Shown here: one piece after another, positions 21,701 to 35,503 of the stretch | How the letters are laid out: every line of letters starts with the position of its first letter | Position numbering within the stretch: position 1 is the stretch's first letter | Source of the DNA: Stromatinia cepivora | Taxonomy: Eukaryota > Ascomycota > Leotiomycetes > Helotiales > Sclerotiniaceae | Assembly (NCBI GenBank): GCA_014898415.1 | Contig: RCTD01000007.1 | Span: forward strand, 620,001 to 684,000 | Reading direction: 5' to 3' | Length of the DNA: 64,000 bases | Notes under the pieces: generated by a model | Told to the model about the DNA's origin: nothing | Database searches by the model: none | The model's input: only the letters and a program-made list of their open reading frames with translations | Program-made: the position numbers and the translations under genes

Positions 21701-23203
21701 TCATGATGCGAACACTCGAACAACCTGGTCTACACATCCTGTCGCAATAACACACCTGATGCTTACTTTTGCATCCTCTTTCTTTGTCGCCCCGTTCCCA
21801 TTCTTGATTGGAGTTCCTACTCCATTTTCCCCATTGAGGAGAGGAGCATCCTTAATAACGCTTGGAGCCCATCTCATACAACTGACGAAATGTCCATGCG
21901 CATCACTTATCGTCTTCACACATTTTCCTTCCTGGGCAAGATCCCAACACCTCAATGTTCTATCATCTGCTACACTTAGCAAGTATTTTCCACCAGGATG
22001 GAAAACGAGAGCTCTAATCCAATTGTCATGACCAATTAGTGTCTTGATCAATGTACCCCGAGCATCCCATATTCGAATACTCTTGTCTCGAGCTCCCGTA
22101 GCGATATATTCGGCGGAACTGCTTGCTGCAGGTGGTTTCTTTAATCCTGCCATAGCGGCGAGATGAGGGTAACTTGCCGGTGGTGCAAATACACAACATT
22201 CGATCGTGTTCTCATGACCTAACAAAGTTGCCTTTGGTTCTCCTGATGAAGCATCCCAAATTCTTGCGGTCTGATCCACTCCAGCGGATAAAAGCCATCG
22301 ACCATCATAAGAAGGAGCTACATCACGAACCCAATCCGCATGTCCTCGAACGGTTTTGACACAATATCCTGTAGAAACATCCCATATCCGTAAAGTTTTG
22401 TCTCGACTTGCTGATACTAAAAGGTTTCCTGATGAAGGTGACCCAGCTGCTCCACTAGGTATGAATCGTACGGCTGAAACGGAATGATCGTGTCCAGGCA
22501 ATGTGCGGATATTTTTATACTGATCGCTTGGGTCCCATAATTTGATGGTAAGATCACTGGAGCATGATGCCAGTAAGGTTCCTCCTCTAGGGCCACCGAA
22601 ATCAACATCCAATACCGCTCTTGTGTGTCCTTTAACAGTGAGTTCTAATTCTCCAAGCTCCCAATCCCAAATTTTGATTGTGCAATCCTCCGAACCTGAT
22701 GCCAATGATGAAAATACCGGATGAAACGCAACACATGTAATTGCTTCTCTGTGCGACTGAAGATTATGCCTGGCTGGTGATTTTGGTAGCCAAGCCGTAG
22801 GATCGGTATTTCGATTTGATAGAGACGTAGGTGTTGCATTGTCGATTTCACTTTGTAAAGCCGCGTTTCTCGATTCGAGATCCATTATCTAATTCCCAAT
22901 AATCAGTAAAGGACTCTTGCTGAGCTTGGTATCACGTATCCCCACCTTCTTTTGTAACCGCACCACACTTGTCCATTTCTTCTCCAGTAAACCTTCATAT
23001 TTCTTACTCGTGGCAGAATCGAAGCTTTCACCGATGTCAAGTTCTTCTCGTAACGTCGCGGCACTGTGTAGAAGGTTCGCTGAGTTAAGGTATGCTATCA
23101 TAGACTTGTGCCTGCGGAGTAATATTAGCCATCTAGAGAATGTGATGAAGATAAGTTCAACTCACAGCTCCTCGGCCTGCCGCGACGTCAGAAGTTGGCT
23201 CAT
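21701..23203 (-). CDS. nudF: Nuclear distribution protein NudF/PAC1 (Lis1), dynein regulator
   Basis: Three exons, 23203..23166 (38 nt), 23111..22946 and 22888..21701, give 463 aa; introns are 54 and 57 bp (GTGAGT...CGCAG, GTGGGG...AATTAG). Joining them yields a continuous Lis1 N-terminus: a LisH motif ([19 protein letters not shown], 5-23), [20 protein letters not shown] (49-68), then the coiled coil MDLESRN and seven WD40 repeats to the end (IKIWDWE, IKLWDP, LRIWDV, ARIWDA, IRIWDA, LRCWDL, VRVFAS). Length and order are as expected for fungal PAC1/NudF. Family role: binds cytoplasmic dynein and NudE at microtubule plus ends and is required for nuclear migration in hyphae. The first exon codes for only 12 full codons and is easily missed. 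It is transcribed divergently from the Stu2-like gene. Confidence 0.96.
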
Positions 23204-24533
23204 GTTGAATTATTGTATGCGATACATGAAGTTGAATGCGAAAATGATGTTAACTTCTTCCGAGGCGAAGCATGCGCCTGGCAAGCGAAATGTTAAAGTT
23301 CGTTTCTTGTCTCCGATATCTGATAATGATCTTCCTTTTTTTTTTTGCGTAGATATGTAATCTGTTGTGGTTTTTATGCCTTTGCCTTTTCGATTTACAC
23401 GTCTGCACACGCTTGCACACGCTTTTGCATACGTCCTTCTCACGTACCGGTAAGGTTTAAGGGTATGGGCTACACTTTATTTATGCTTGGAAGCGCGGGG
23501 TGTCCACAAGTTTTTGTTTTGACGATAAGGCGGTAGGGCAGAAGTTCTTTCTTAGTATTTCCGTATATTGGTAGGTATATGGAGAACCTTCTTGAAGCTT
23601 GAAGATGAAGATGAAGATGAAGATGAAGATGAAGATGAAGATGAAGATGAAGATGAAACAGTAGATGGAGGTAGGTATTGTGCATTAATTGTTACATTTT
23701 ATGAAGATTTTTGATATCATCAGAACAATAAGGAGTTGAATGGAATATTTTGGAAATATTTTTAATGTTCCTTTTACTAGGTATGTTGACATTCATTCAC
23801 AATAATTTCTGCACGCGTTTTACCTACTCCTTCTAGCACCTACCTACCAGTGTGCTTCTTTTCACCCCTGACTGGCTGACACATCAATCTACAGGGGTTT
23901 ATCAAAATCGGTCGCGGTCATTACGGTCGTTACGGTTACGGTGACAAGTACTTGCCCTTTCTTAAATTTTGCGGAAAGTCAACAACACAACACAACGCAT
24001 CAATTATCAATTTGTCAATTTGATCATTCTTGTTGCTTGAACCACAATCTAAACCACAATCTAAAACCGTACGGTCCTTTGTTTTGATTTGTAAATTCAA
24101 AATTCATGGGTAGAATTTACTATTTACTGCTTTGATATATCACAAGAGACTTTTTATCAAGATCAAGAACTTCTTTACTTTCACAAAGATAATTCTATAA
24201 TATCCCACCCAGATCATATCATATCATTCAATAAAAACACCCCAAATACTTTCTTCCCCTCCTTTGAAATTTTACCCCACGACCATAAACTTCTTCTCAA
24301 TTTTGCGCACAACATCAATTTGGTAGGTACCCTCCTTTGCTCTTTCCTATATGCCGTGATGATGGACCTTTACTGCATGCGACACCTTCAATTTACTTCT
24401 CCATTGTATGCTTGGGAATGGAGAAGCATCCCAAGCCCCTCCATTATCCATGTCTTTACCAAAGCTAAAGCTAACCAAACGGACAGCTACTGGAAAGTTA
24501 CCACAGACCCCTTCAAAAATTACAGTAGCCAAG
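23204..24533. promoter_or_regulatory. Divergent promoter between nudF and the Stu2-like gene
   Basis: This 1.33-kb region separates two microtubule-related genes. It includes the hexamer array at 23601-23657. The leader just upstream of the rightward gene stays open in its reading frame from an ATG at 24408. Confidence 0.5.
23601..23657. repeat. (GAAGAT)n hexamer repeat
   Basis: About 9.5 perfect units. It lies in the divergent promoter, not in a coding region. Confidence 0.95.
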
Positions 24534-27332
24534 ATGGCAGAGCAAGAAGAAGATTTCAGTTCTTTACCCCTCCCAGATAGATTTCAACATAAGGTATTAT
24601 CGCCCTGACTCTCCCGTTTGCACCATCCATCCCTTTCAACTGGCCGCACAAATAGACTAATATTTATACTTGATGATAGATATGGAAAGTTAGGAAAGCA
24701 GCATATGAAGACGCAGCAAAGCAATTCGAAATCACACCAGATGAACATGACCCAGTTTTTAGGCCATTCCTTAACGATCCTGGATTATGGAAGGGAGCGG
24801 TGGCAGATTCGAACGTTGCGGCACAACAAGATGGTATCGCGGCATTATGCGCCTTCCTCAAGTTCGGTGGACGTGAGCATTGTACCAGAACACGAAGTCA
24901 TACAATAGCTTCCTTGATCGAGAAGGGATTAAGTTCAACAAGAGCTGCTACCAAAGCATCTGCTCTCGAAGCCCTGTTATTATATGTCGAATTGGACGTA
25001 GCTGCTCCTGTCATCGAAGAGCTTCTTCCCGCAATATCGCATAAACAACCAAAAATCGTTGCAGCGACAGTGACCGCATTGACTGCTATATATCATAACT
25101 ATGGATGCAAGACAGTGGATCCTAAACCAGTTCTCAAAATTCTTCCAAAACCATTCAGTCATGCAGATAAGAATGTACGTGCGGAAGCTACAAAGTTGGC
25201 TGTCGAGTTCTATAGATGGTTACGAGAAGCCATGAAACCAATGTTCTGGGGAGACCTCAAGCCAACGCAACAAACGGATATGGAAGCTCAATTCGAAGAA
25301 ATCAAGGGAGAATCAGCACCGAAACAAGAACGATTTCTCAGATCACAACAAGCAGCAATGTCTAGGGCGCCTCCCCCAGGTGAAGGCGGTGCAGAAGAGG
25401 AGGATGAATTGGAGGCTGAAGGGGTCGAAATTGATGCATTTGACTTAGCTGAACCGCAAGATGTATTATCCAAGGTCCCTGCAAATTTTCACGAACAATT
25501 AGCCTCGTCGAAATGGAAAGAACGAAAGGAAGCGCTAGAGGCTCTATACACCTGTCTCAATGTTCCCAGAATTAAGGACGCCGACTATGGTTTAATAGTT
25601 CATGGTCTAGCAAAGTGTATGAAGGACGCCAATATTGCAGTGGTCACCCAAGCTGCACAGTGTGTTGAAGTTTTGGCTCAAGGTTTACGAAAGGGATTTA
25701 CCAAATACAGATCCGTCATTCAGAGCCCTATCATGGAAAGATTGAAGGAGAAGAAGGCATCCGTCTCCGATGCTCTCGGTGCAGCACTAGATCAGGTATT
25801 TGCAGTAACCAGTTTGACCGAATGCTTGGAGGAAACTTTAGAGTTCTTGAAACATAAGAATCCTCAGGTCAAAGAGGGAACTGTTAAGTTTTTGATTAGG
25901 TCGCTCAGGACGACTCGAGATGCTCCTTCCAAAGCAGAAGTTGGCCAGATTTCAGAAGCTGCAAAGAAGTTACTTGCCGAGTCGAGTGAGTTATTGAGAT
26001 CTAGTGGAGCTGAAGTCTTGGGTACAGTAATGAAGATTATGGGCGAGCGTGCAATGGGGCCACATCTTGAAGGACTTGATGATATTCGGAAAACAAAGAT
26101 CAAGGAATTTTTCGATACTGCAGAAGTCAAGGCAAAGGATAAGCCTAAGCCTCCACCCGCCCCCGTAGCACCTAAAGCCGCCCCGGCAGCCGCACCTAAG
26201 AAGATGGTAAAGAAGGTAGCCGCAAAGAAACCACCTCCAGCCCCAAGTGCATACGCTCAACAAGCTCCGTTAGAGCCCCAGCCTACAGCAAAAAGTGCCG
26301 CTGGATTAAAGAAGCCATCTGGTCTTGGATTGAAACCACCTGGAAAAAAAGTAGTACCCCCAGCACTTGCGTCACCCAAACGTGCCGTCCCGCCACCAGC
26401 TCCGGCGGAAGAAGACGCTCCACCTCCACCTCGTGTAGGTCTAGGCCGTGGCTTAGCTGGTCGATCGTTAGCAAAAGCACCGGCCGCTAATGCAGCTCCT
26501 CGCATGTCCTCAATGTCACCTCCACCGAATGCCGGTTTGACGGCTCAGGAAAGAGCTGAGCTGGAAGAATTGCGACTGGACAAAGATCGATTATTACGCC
26601 AAGCCGACGAATTACGCCAAGAACGTTCACGACTTAATTCGGAAATTCAAGAATTGAAGAATCAAAATGCACAGCTGATAGAGGATCACACACGAGATGT
26701 TTTATCTATCAAAGCAAAGGAAACCCAACTTGTTCGCTCCAGAGCAGATGCCGAAACAGCGGAAGCAATGTGTGCGCAATTAAGGAGGGAGCAAAACAGG
26801 TTAAAGCATGCTTTATCAGCCGCCGAAAGAGCTAATAATCATAGCCCATCGAGAGGATTATCAAGCCCCGGACGTGATGGTGCCCATGATGAAGCTGGAA
26901 TATACCGTGATTCTATGTATGGCGCTCCTTCAGATGGGGGGCGCCAAGATTATAGAAGCCGCCCTCGCATGTCTATAGCATCATCAATTGGAGAAGAGAA
27001 AGAAAACGGGGCTGGCGCTTATGGCCGTAACATGTTAAGTCCTGATTTGGAACCTACGAGTAATGGAAGATCAAGTGCTGCCAGTGGTAGTGGCAGGGCT
27101 AGTCCGGCACCACTTTCTTATACAAGTGACCGCATGTCTAGAACTGGCGGTGTTGTTAGTGGTAATGGAACAGGAGTGGAGAGCTGGAAGAGGGCTGCCG
27201 AGGTCACAAGTGCTTTGAAGGCAAAAATTGAGCTAATGAAGGTAAGATCTTCATACATTTGCTTACATTCCGTTTTTCAAGGTACTAATTACAATTTTTT
27301 CATAGGCACGACAAAACATATCAAAACATTAA
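24534..27332 (+). CDS. STU2: XMAP215/Dis1/Stu2-family microtubule polymerase (TOG protein)
   Basis: Three exons, 24534..24593, 24680..27241 and 27306..27332, give 882 aa; introns are 86 bp and 64 bp, both phase 0. Exon 1 encodes MAEQEEDFSSLPLPDRFQHK and joins to IWKVRKAAYEDAAKQFE, rebuilding the start of TOG domain 1 (~10-235). TOG2 lies at ~285-500 (SSKWKERKEALEALY and later HEAT helices). A Lys/Pro/Ala-rich linker (~500-640) resembles the basic microtubule-binding linker, then a coiled coil (ERAELEELRLDKDRLLRQADEL, ~650-740), a Ser/Gly-rich tail, and the conserved end SWKRAAEVTSALKAKIELMKARQ. Role: catalyses tubulin addition at plus ends, at kinetochores and the spindle pole body. The last exon adds only 8 residues. 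An in-frame ATG at 24408 could add 42 residues; I chose 24534 because the family begins MA(D/E)QEEDFSSLPLPDR. Confidence 0.94.
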
Positions 27333-30300
27333 GAATATGGAAATCAAATATTTAATCAGCCAAGGATAGAACAGGCATTGAGACGGTTGGGCAGATGGCG
27401 AAAAGGAAAGGAAAGGGTTATTTGGCATTGATCAAACGGTGTTCATGGTCGTGCTTGGTATTTTTCTTGTGGTTGGGGTGGCATTGTCTTGGTGCATGTA
27501 AGGGGTTTTATTTGTCTTCGTAGACGAGGCGAGGCGAAACGAGATTATGCTCACATGCTGTGTCTGTATGCATGGTCGTGGCTGGCTATGATTGTACTAT
27601 ATTGTACTTTACTGTACGGAGCGCAGCGCATCTGTTTGAGGAGGAGTCATGTGCGTAAATATACGTACGTGTTTATAGGTCATGGATGAGCGTTACGCAT
27701 CTCATCTCCTTGGTTGCTTACTTGCTTGCTGCGTAGTGATTTTTTCTCTTTCTTTCAATGATACCACGGAATGAAAAAAACTATTTCTTTCTAAACAAAC
27801 AAATACTAATTGAAAATGGTATTATTGTGAATTGGTGACTGAACTTACACATGAAAGAAACCCTGGAATTTGGTAGTGGTGGGTTGGTTGTTGGCTGTTG
27901 TGTGATGGTTCGTATTACACGACATGGGGGGATGACGATGTTTGTTTGGATGGATGGATATGTATGTGTGTGGATATGCATTCAAGGGTTTGCTTCGAAA
28001 CCTGGTAATGTAGTGTGTGTGTACATGCGGTTTTTGAATGAATGGTAGTGTTGGTTTGGATTGAGATTTGGATTGAGATTGGGATTGGCATTGGCATTGG
28101 CATGGGAAAATCGGCTTCCGTGTTCTCTTTGTAGAGATTTATATATATGTATGTATATAAGAATAATATACCTCTGCACTGCACTGCACTGCAATATAAT
28201 GTAATGCAATGCCATAGGCAAGTAAATATAAAACAAATATAAAATAAACAAGAATAATCTACGGAACAAGTTCTTCGGAGATAATTCTTTCATATGTGAC
28301 GGGATGGGACGGGACGGGATGGCTTGATGTATGCATACTACGCTGGTAGTTATATATTCTCCGGTCGGGAGATGGGTGACGTGTGGGTGAGAGTGAGTGG
28401 GAGGTGAGGGGTGACTGGTGAGAGGTGAGGGGGGAGCTTGGAGAGTACCTACTGTAGCTATAAAGGGGGAGGGGGTGGGAGGGGTGGATTGAGGAGATTA
28501 TATTTATATTTATATTATCAGTATTGATATTAATTGAGTACTTATGAGATGGAATATCTAAATATATATATAATAAATAAACAAAATTATAAATATTTAA
28601 ATTTAAACTTGAGAGAGTATTTTAATTATTAAATTAGAATTGAATTATTAAAAATTTATATAACGAGATTTAGATTAGATATTTTTATTTGATTTAATAT
28701 ATGAATTTAATTTATTTTATTATAAATAAAATAAAATATAGTATTTTATAATCTAAATATTATATAAGTATTAAAATATAATATTAAAATAAACGATTAT
28801 AAGTTTTAGAGATTTAAAAAAGTAATATATTTATAAAAATAAATATTATAAACAATATCGAGTAGAATGAAACGATTCGAGATATAAAATTCTTTAAAGA
28901 AAGTTCGTGAAATGAAATAGAATTAAATTAGAGTTAATAAATATAAATATATTATCTTCTAAAAGTCTTTTAGATAAATTCTTTTAGATTGATTATTGAT
29001 AATAAGAGATCTGAGTTACGTATATATATAATATCTATCTACTTTTTATATATCTCATCTTGTAACTAATATCGTATATAGAATAGTATATACAAAAGAG
29101 AAAACGAGATGAGAATCGAAAAGACGAACGAGAAGAGATGAGAAAAGTAGTTCGTATATATCGTATATAATTCTAAAATTCCATCTCGAAAAAAAAAAAA
29201 ATTTTCTTCAATGATCATCAATCCTTAACCTTACCAATTCAAGAATTTTACAGAATTTCCAGGAACCTTTCTCGGAATATCGAGATTGTCTTGGTCTCAA
29301 TTAAAATGATCAAATCTTCCAGAATATCCCGATGGCGCAAGGGTGAACAATGTGAGCTGATGTGCAGAACGTCACATCGCATCGCATCATATCACAACGG
29401 TCGGACATGACATTGGAACAAGGGAGAAGGAAAGCCTGGGGTCATCCGAAATGAAACGCTGGCTGGCACATGATAACTTGTTTTGTTTTTGTAGGGTGGT
29501 ATTTTATGGTGAGATGCGGCACGGGTATTTGGAAGATTCTAACGGTGTTGTATTGGGGGTTTTGTTTGCCGCTTTGGATCATTTTGATGTTGGAGGGGAG
29601 GGGGAAGAGAGGTTTGAAGATTGGATGGTTGGATGGTTGGATGGAATGTTTGGATTGCGTGCTGTGCTGTATAAGTTTGTTGATTCCCGTAAACCAATGA
29701 ATGAAGAGGGCAATTAGATATATGTATATGTATCGCTACCTATTGATAACAATGCGCATGATAGGTTAACAGTTCCATAAAAATCTGCACCATCACTATC
29801 TGATACAGCGATAATCATAAAGAGGCATTGGATCCGTGAATACCTGGGAATAGGTCTAAGTTTGGTACCGAATGTATGCGTAGCTGGCAATGATGATGGG
29901 CGCTGCATATCTGGGGTGGTATTGAAAGGGGGGTATGTAATCCCATGTAAGGGAAGAAAGACGAAGGGATCTTTTGTGAATGTAGACGAGTGAGATGGCA
30001 TTATTCTTGTAACCTGCAAATAAAATGTGTATGTATATATGTATGTATTGCTAAGATGAGAGATGGGGTGAGAATTTGGGCAGCTTCACTTCATTATTCA
30101 GTAATTGATTAAGTAGATGAGCTTGTGACCTCATTTAAGATACTGTACTCGTATTTTGTATTTGTTATTAATTGATTGATTGTATGGAGGTAACAATATC
30201 GTCAGTATCATTTTCAATGGTTCAAAGGATGAATAGGGCAGATGGGGGTATGGGGGTTGTACGAATGATATACGTCTATCGTATATCTATGAATGAGCTG

Positions 30301-33300
30301 GCGTAGCTGACGTAGCTGGCGTGGTTAACTAGTTGTAAGAGGATTAAATCACTCGGAGTAAGAATTTAACAATTAAATGAATGGACAATCGGTGAGAGGA
30401 TTTATAGTATAAGGTTACCATCCATACAACTTCACATGATATGGCTGAGCTCGGAGCGAACGAAGGAGGAAATGTCTAACGAGCTCCCCTGCCGGAGTTG
30501 GAAGATCAAGTTCTTCAAGGCTATTTCAAGGCTATTTCATCGATACAACAATATTTTCTTCAATATTATTCTTACATCGTCACACTTATATACCTAAAAT
30601 ACGTATATATGGACCTACCGTTACAGTATGCAGGAACCATATGATCAGATATGGCCAAGTAAATGGGAAGAGATTTGTAAAATTTGACTATCTTTCATGC
30701 CTGACAGCTAGATGTACATGTTCTGCACTAATTGAAAATTTGGTAAAACATACAATATAACACCATTACTGCAGCTTTATATTGGGGGTCATCATGTTCT
30801 TCTCCGACTGATACCAGGTTTCGGAAGGAAAACCATTACGGCCTCTACGGGCAGAAAAGTTAATGTCATTGCGCATATGTTGTGGACGGACGGGATCGGC
30901 TTGTGATTATCCGTTTCCCCCAGCATTTTTATGATCTCGAGTTTGTTGCTGGCTACTATAAAATTCATGGAATATCCTGTACGCATTCTCATTCTGGAGG
31001 TTGAAATCGGTAGAAGGGTCTCCGAGGTCTAGGGGAGGATCTTCATGCTGTGCTCAACACCAGCGTATGTTGTGATATATCCAATTCTATGCAATGCGAT
31101 GAGCTTTCCGCTAATTTCTTCTCTTACCTAGTACTTAACTCAAGTTCAACACACCTTATGCCAAGATATCTCCTTACCACACTTCTCCTCCCGTCTTTGC
31201 AGATATCTGAATCTCTTTTCATCCATCCATCCAATCTTTCTAAGGCTCAATAAGAAAAGAATAAAATCAATCGAAACACCACCAGTCGTCGAAATTTAAC
31301 CTCGCACAACATATCTCGTACCATGAAAAAATATCTATCACCTCTCGAAATCTCTCCCATCTCATCTACAAATCCCCGCAACGTGCTACAAACAGGATTA
31401 TTTCCCGTCAGCCACCGTCCATTCAAAATATTCCTAGTTCTTTGCTTTTGTTTTTTGGCCTCTCCTGTGCTGCGTCAATCATTCACATCCCCGACGGGAA
31501 GTGTGCAAATCAGGATATGCTCTTTTTACGTATGCGGAGATTGGTTTCTTCGGTATTTGCCATTACATTTGCAGACGTTTTTGGGGCCCTTCCATGTCTT
31601 GTCTTGTCTCGGACGGAAAGGAAAGGAATGCTTGCGATAGGAGAAAAGGAAGATTGTAATATATTCCGCGCGTGAATGAGGCGCAAGAATTGGTATTGTA
31701 TGTCTTGGGGTTGGGAAGCAATGCTTACCTCCGGCGCCGTTAGGATTACTCGATTAGCTTACACAGTTCCTTGTCATTTATATCTGTGATATTCTTCAAG
31801 AGAAGTAGATACCGAGCCTTGTCCAGTAGTGTGAAGATTTCTCGGGTCCATTGAAGATATTGTGACATGAGGTAATTGATAGTGAGTTGCCTAATTGGGT
31901 CAATCTTCAACAAAATCAGCCTTAATCAGATATGTACCTATCATCCTTCTCATGGATTCTCATCCTTTTCCCGACAATGATTGAACGACAGCTGCAGCAC
32001 GCAGTCCAACCCCACCAAACCCCACGTCTTCTTGGACCGTTTGAAAGATTAACAGGATGAACTACCCTGTCCAGAACTAGATGATCTGAAATCTAGAATT
32101 TTGACTCGGTAGGTTATCTTTTTCCACGAGGGTACCTAGACATATATATGGGAGGGTTTGTTTACAGCATCACTAGTACAATTGGACAATTAAATTCTCC
32201 ATTTTGTACGGCTGAGGGTCCCAAACAGACGGGAATTAAAGAAACAAAATAGAAAATAGAAATATAATCAATCAACGAATATAAATAAAACCAGTAAGTT
32301 TTCGGTACTGAACATTTAACACGCCCTTTTACTTTAGGATGGTCATGGAGCCTGAGAGCCCGAAGACCTGGTTCCTATAGTGATGTCACCGAATATGAAG
32401 ACTGGAAGTCTCTGCGGTGCAACACATCTTGTCTTGTTGTCTGTTGAGTAACTTCTTACTCGTCGAAAAGATAGTCTCCAATCAAACATATAAGCAAGGA
32501 AAATTAGATGTGTAATTATTTTACTGTAAAGGGCATTTGAAGGTAAGTCTTACAAGGAGCAAGGGTTTTGAATATTGATTACAAAGTAGTATTGTGTGTA
32601 ATGGCTCCGAGTAAGAATAACAAAATATATTCGTATTCGATATATTGTACAAAGAAAAGATAAGTTTGCGATTATCTTTCCTAGATGATACAGTAAACCA
32701 ACTTCAGTAAGGGAATTCAGTATGCCGATAGTAAGATGGTTGTTCTGAACAGGAAATTGTAGAAGAAAAAGGGTAAATATATATATTATTCAGGAATATA
32801 TCCTTATTGATATCTATATATACATCTAAAACCAATATCACTGTAATATTCTTAATGATAATGAAGGATATTCATTTCTTCATTTCCATTCTATTCAGTT
32901 CCCCAAGCTTACATTATATCACTATCATATCAATCACATTCAAAACCCCTTCACCGCAAACTCACTCAAAACTACTACCTGAAAGAGCTAAGAAGCTAAA
33001 GCAACTAGTGACGTACAGTAACGCTAAATACGAAAAAAAACACTAAAAAAACTACCCCAAACACAGCGATCACATCATATCAACATCAAAGCCATCTACT
33101 TCTATCATATTTATTTATCAAGCTCCCTGATATCCTGGACCCCGTGCTATATAAGACTTACAGTATTTGCACCGCATCTTCGCATATCATCGCATGGATA
33201 TGGTATGGGATATATTCCAGCTCATCGCATCGCATCCCATCGCATCCCATCCTTTTCTATGCAACGCCAAAGCCAATGCGGATGCCGAAGCCTACTAGTA

Positions 33301-35503
33301 TCCCAATCCCTTCATACATAACCTTGCATATACTCTTGTACAATGCATGCCCGAACCCGGCAAATATTCACCTGTCACGACTCGATCTCGGCACAAATCA
33401 CTTCCCTAGGTACATCACCATGCCAAATAATCCCGATGCCCTTCACCGTCCATGATACTTTTTCCTAACCTCCTTATTTTGATCACTTGTCACATTTTTC
33501 CTTTCTTTTCCCCCTCCCTTCCCTTTTCCTTTCTCATACGTACGTATCTTGCATGACATCCATCTAGATCTTCGCACGTCCAGAACTCACACCGTCCCTT
33601 AACCCGGGGTATCGGGAATCCTAAATTATGATCATCAACACAACACCTCTATCTGCGTATCACACCGGCAGCCAGCACATACATACATACATATATACAT
33701 ACATACACATAAAATCCGAGTGAAAACCCGTAAATCCCATCACCAATTCCCCATCCCTCCCTCCAAAAATCCCCAAAATTCTAATGATTCCCTCCAATTC
33801 CTTGGCGCGCTACATAAGCTACACACTGTAGCGCAAATCCCGCCTCATCCATTATCGCCCAGACATGAGAAATAATTGTACCGTATAAACAAATGAAACG
33901 CATAGAATCAATCGATCCAATATCTTTCCTGCAGTTACATTTTCCTCATTCTCATCGACTCCGCAACCAACGGGTACACAAAATCGCCCATTTCCATGCA
34001 AACTGCCTTCCGAAACAACGTCTAGATCTTCCACTTCCACATCCATAACCGAGTCGGTCGCTCACGACATGACACCATCTTTCTCGTAATCAATAATAAA
34101 TACCTAGACAGACAGACAAACGAATTTCCCGAGTCTCATCGGAAAGACCCCCGAGAATTTGGTAAATTAATTCGTCTTTTTGGTATTATCCATATCCAAG
34201 ATATATCCCTTAATGTTGCAATTCTGACATACTGTATTCATTGCATCCATTGCAATAATCCGTCCAAAAATTTCATGTCATAATTGACTGACTAACTCAT
34301 GAGACGAAACGAAACAAATTGAAGCGGACGCAACGGCTATGCACAGGAGGATACTGTAGATAACCATTTTCTCTCCAGTGTAAACCCCAACCTCCACTCA
34401 TCCAAGCGTTCATGTGAAAAATTCAAAGCAGAGTCATGTAGAAAGCCCCTTGCTGCATATCGTGTATTTCCCCATCATCCAATCCCTTTCCAGGAATCGT
34501 GTAGAGTTCACCTGTCTTGAATGCGGCCCGGTATTGGGGATCCAGACCTGGGGAAAAGTAGAAGGATATGCTCGGCTCTCGCGGTAAGCCGAGATTTTAC
34601 GATGACTTTTTGTCTGGGAAGTGAATGGTGCTACTGCTGGTAAAGATGTGAGATGTGTGTTACCATGATGTGGATTAGATCGTCTTCCCCTAGATATTGA
34701 AATTTTGGATGCCTAACGGATGGATGGAACTTTTTGATCGTTTGCGCATTTTTTTCTTTCTTGCGCTTGGGCCGGGAGATGGGGAAAGTTCTAATTTATA
34801 GAATACTTTTCGGCCTGGACAATTCCCGAGTCCCGAAAGTGGGAGATGGAGAAAGGAAGATAGTAATACATCTGTGTTTGCGGATGCGCTTTTGTTTGTA
34901 TAAAATGTTTGTATGTGGAATACATACATCTCCATCTCATTCTCCATGATCCATTATCATCCCGAGAAACCTTCATATCCGTAGAAAGAAAAGAAAAAAT
35001 GAAACTCCCATATCCTGCGACTAATTTTCCAGTAAAAAGTTCCCTCCTTTCCAACATGTACTGCACCATTCATTTGATAGAACGCCTTCCAATTTCCCTG
35101 CCTGCTCTGCCCTTTCCTTATGATTTCCCAATTTCCCGTCCGTTGCTGGATATGTAATGTATAAAAGATGTCCTACTCCATACCCATATCCCATTCCCTA
35201 TTCCATCCATTTCCTTTGCTCCATACCATTGTTATTCTTTGCATTTCCCAATAAACCATGCGCTAGAGACCTTTGTGTCCAACATACTATACAAACATGT
35301 GTAAGGGTAAGAAGTATGCCGGGCCAGTAACGATCCAGAAAATTCTTCACCTCTTTCGCTCCAGTTCCAAGTGATCCGATATTATTCTTTTTTCTTTACT
35401 TTTCTTTTCTGTTCTGTTTATTCTTTCGTTGTTCCCGGTTTTCGTCGTCATACATAATAGATGGATGAGGGTCAAGTCCGAATATGAGCGAGTCAATGAT
35501 TCA
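27333..35503. other. Long gene-poor region
   Basis: These 8 kb hold no well-supported gene. Notable contents: CTGCA pentamer run about 28171-28192; GGGAC/GGGAT repeats about 28301-28320; an AT-rich block 28490-29190; CATA runs about 33679-33715. Small frames at 29451-29717, 31323-31640 and 33852-34046 lack domains or splice support. Spliced small genes could still hide here, as one does just to the right. Confidence 0.55.
28490..29190. other. Extreme AT-rich block
   Basis: About 700 bp almost entirely of A and T. Cytosine is very rare on the plus strand between about 28560 and 28860, while G still occurs. No open frame of note is present. The edges are fairly abrupt: a GGGAGGGG-rich stretch ends at about 28490 and normal composition resumes near 29200. 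It could be a RIP-degraded repeat or a replication/structural element; no remnant of a transposon protein could be read. Confidence 0.8.

Noticed and set aside
31323..31640. 105-codon frame with a hydrophobic segment
   Set aside because: Signal-anchor-like stretch in the middle, no cleavage context, no homologous motif; too weak to call.
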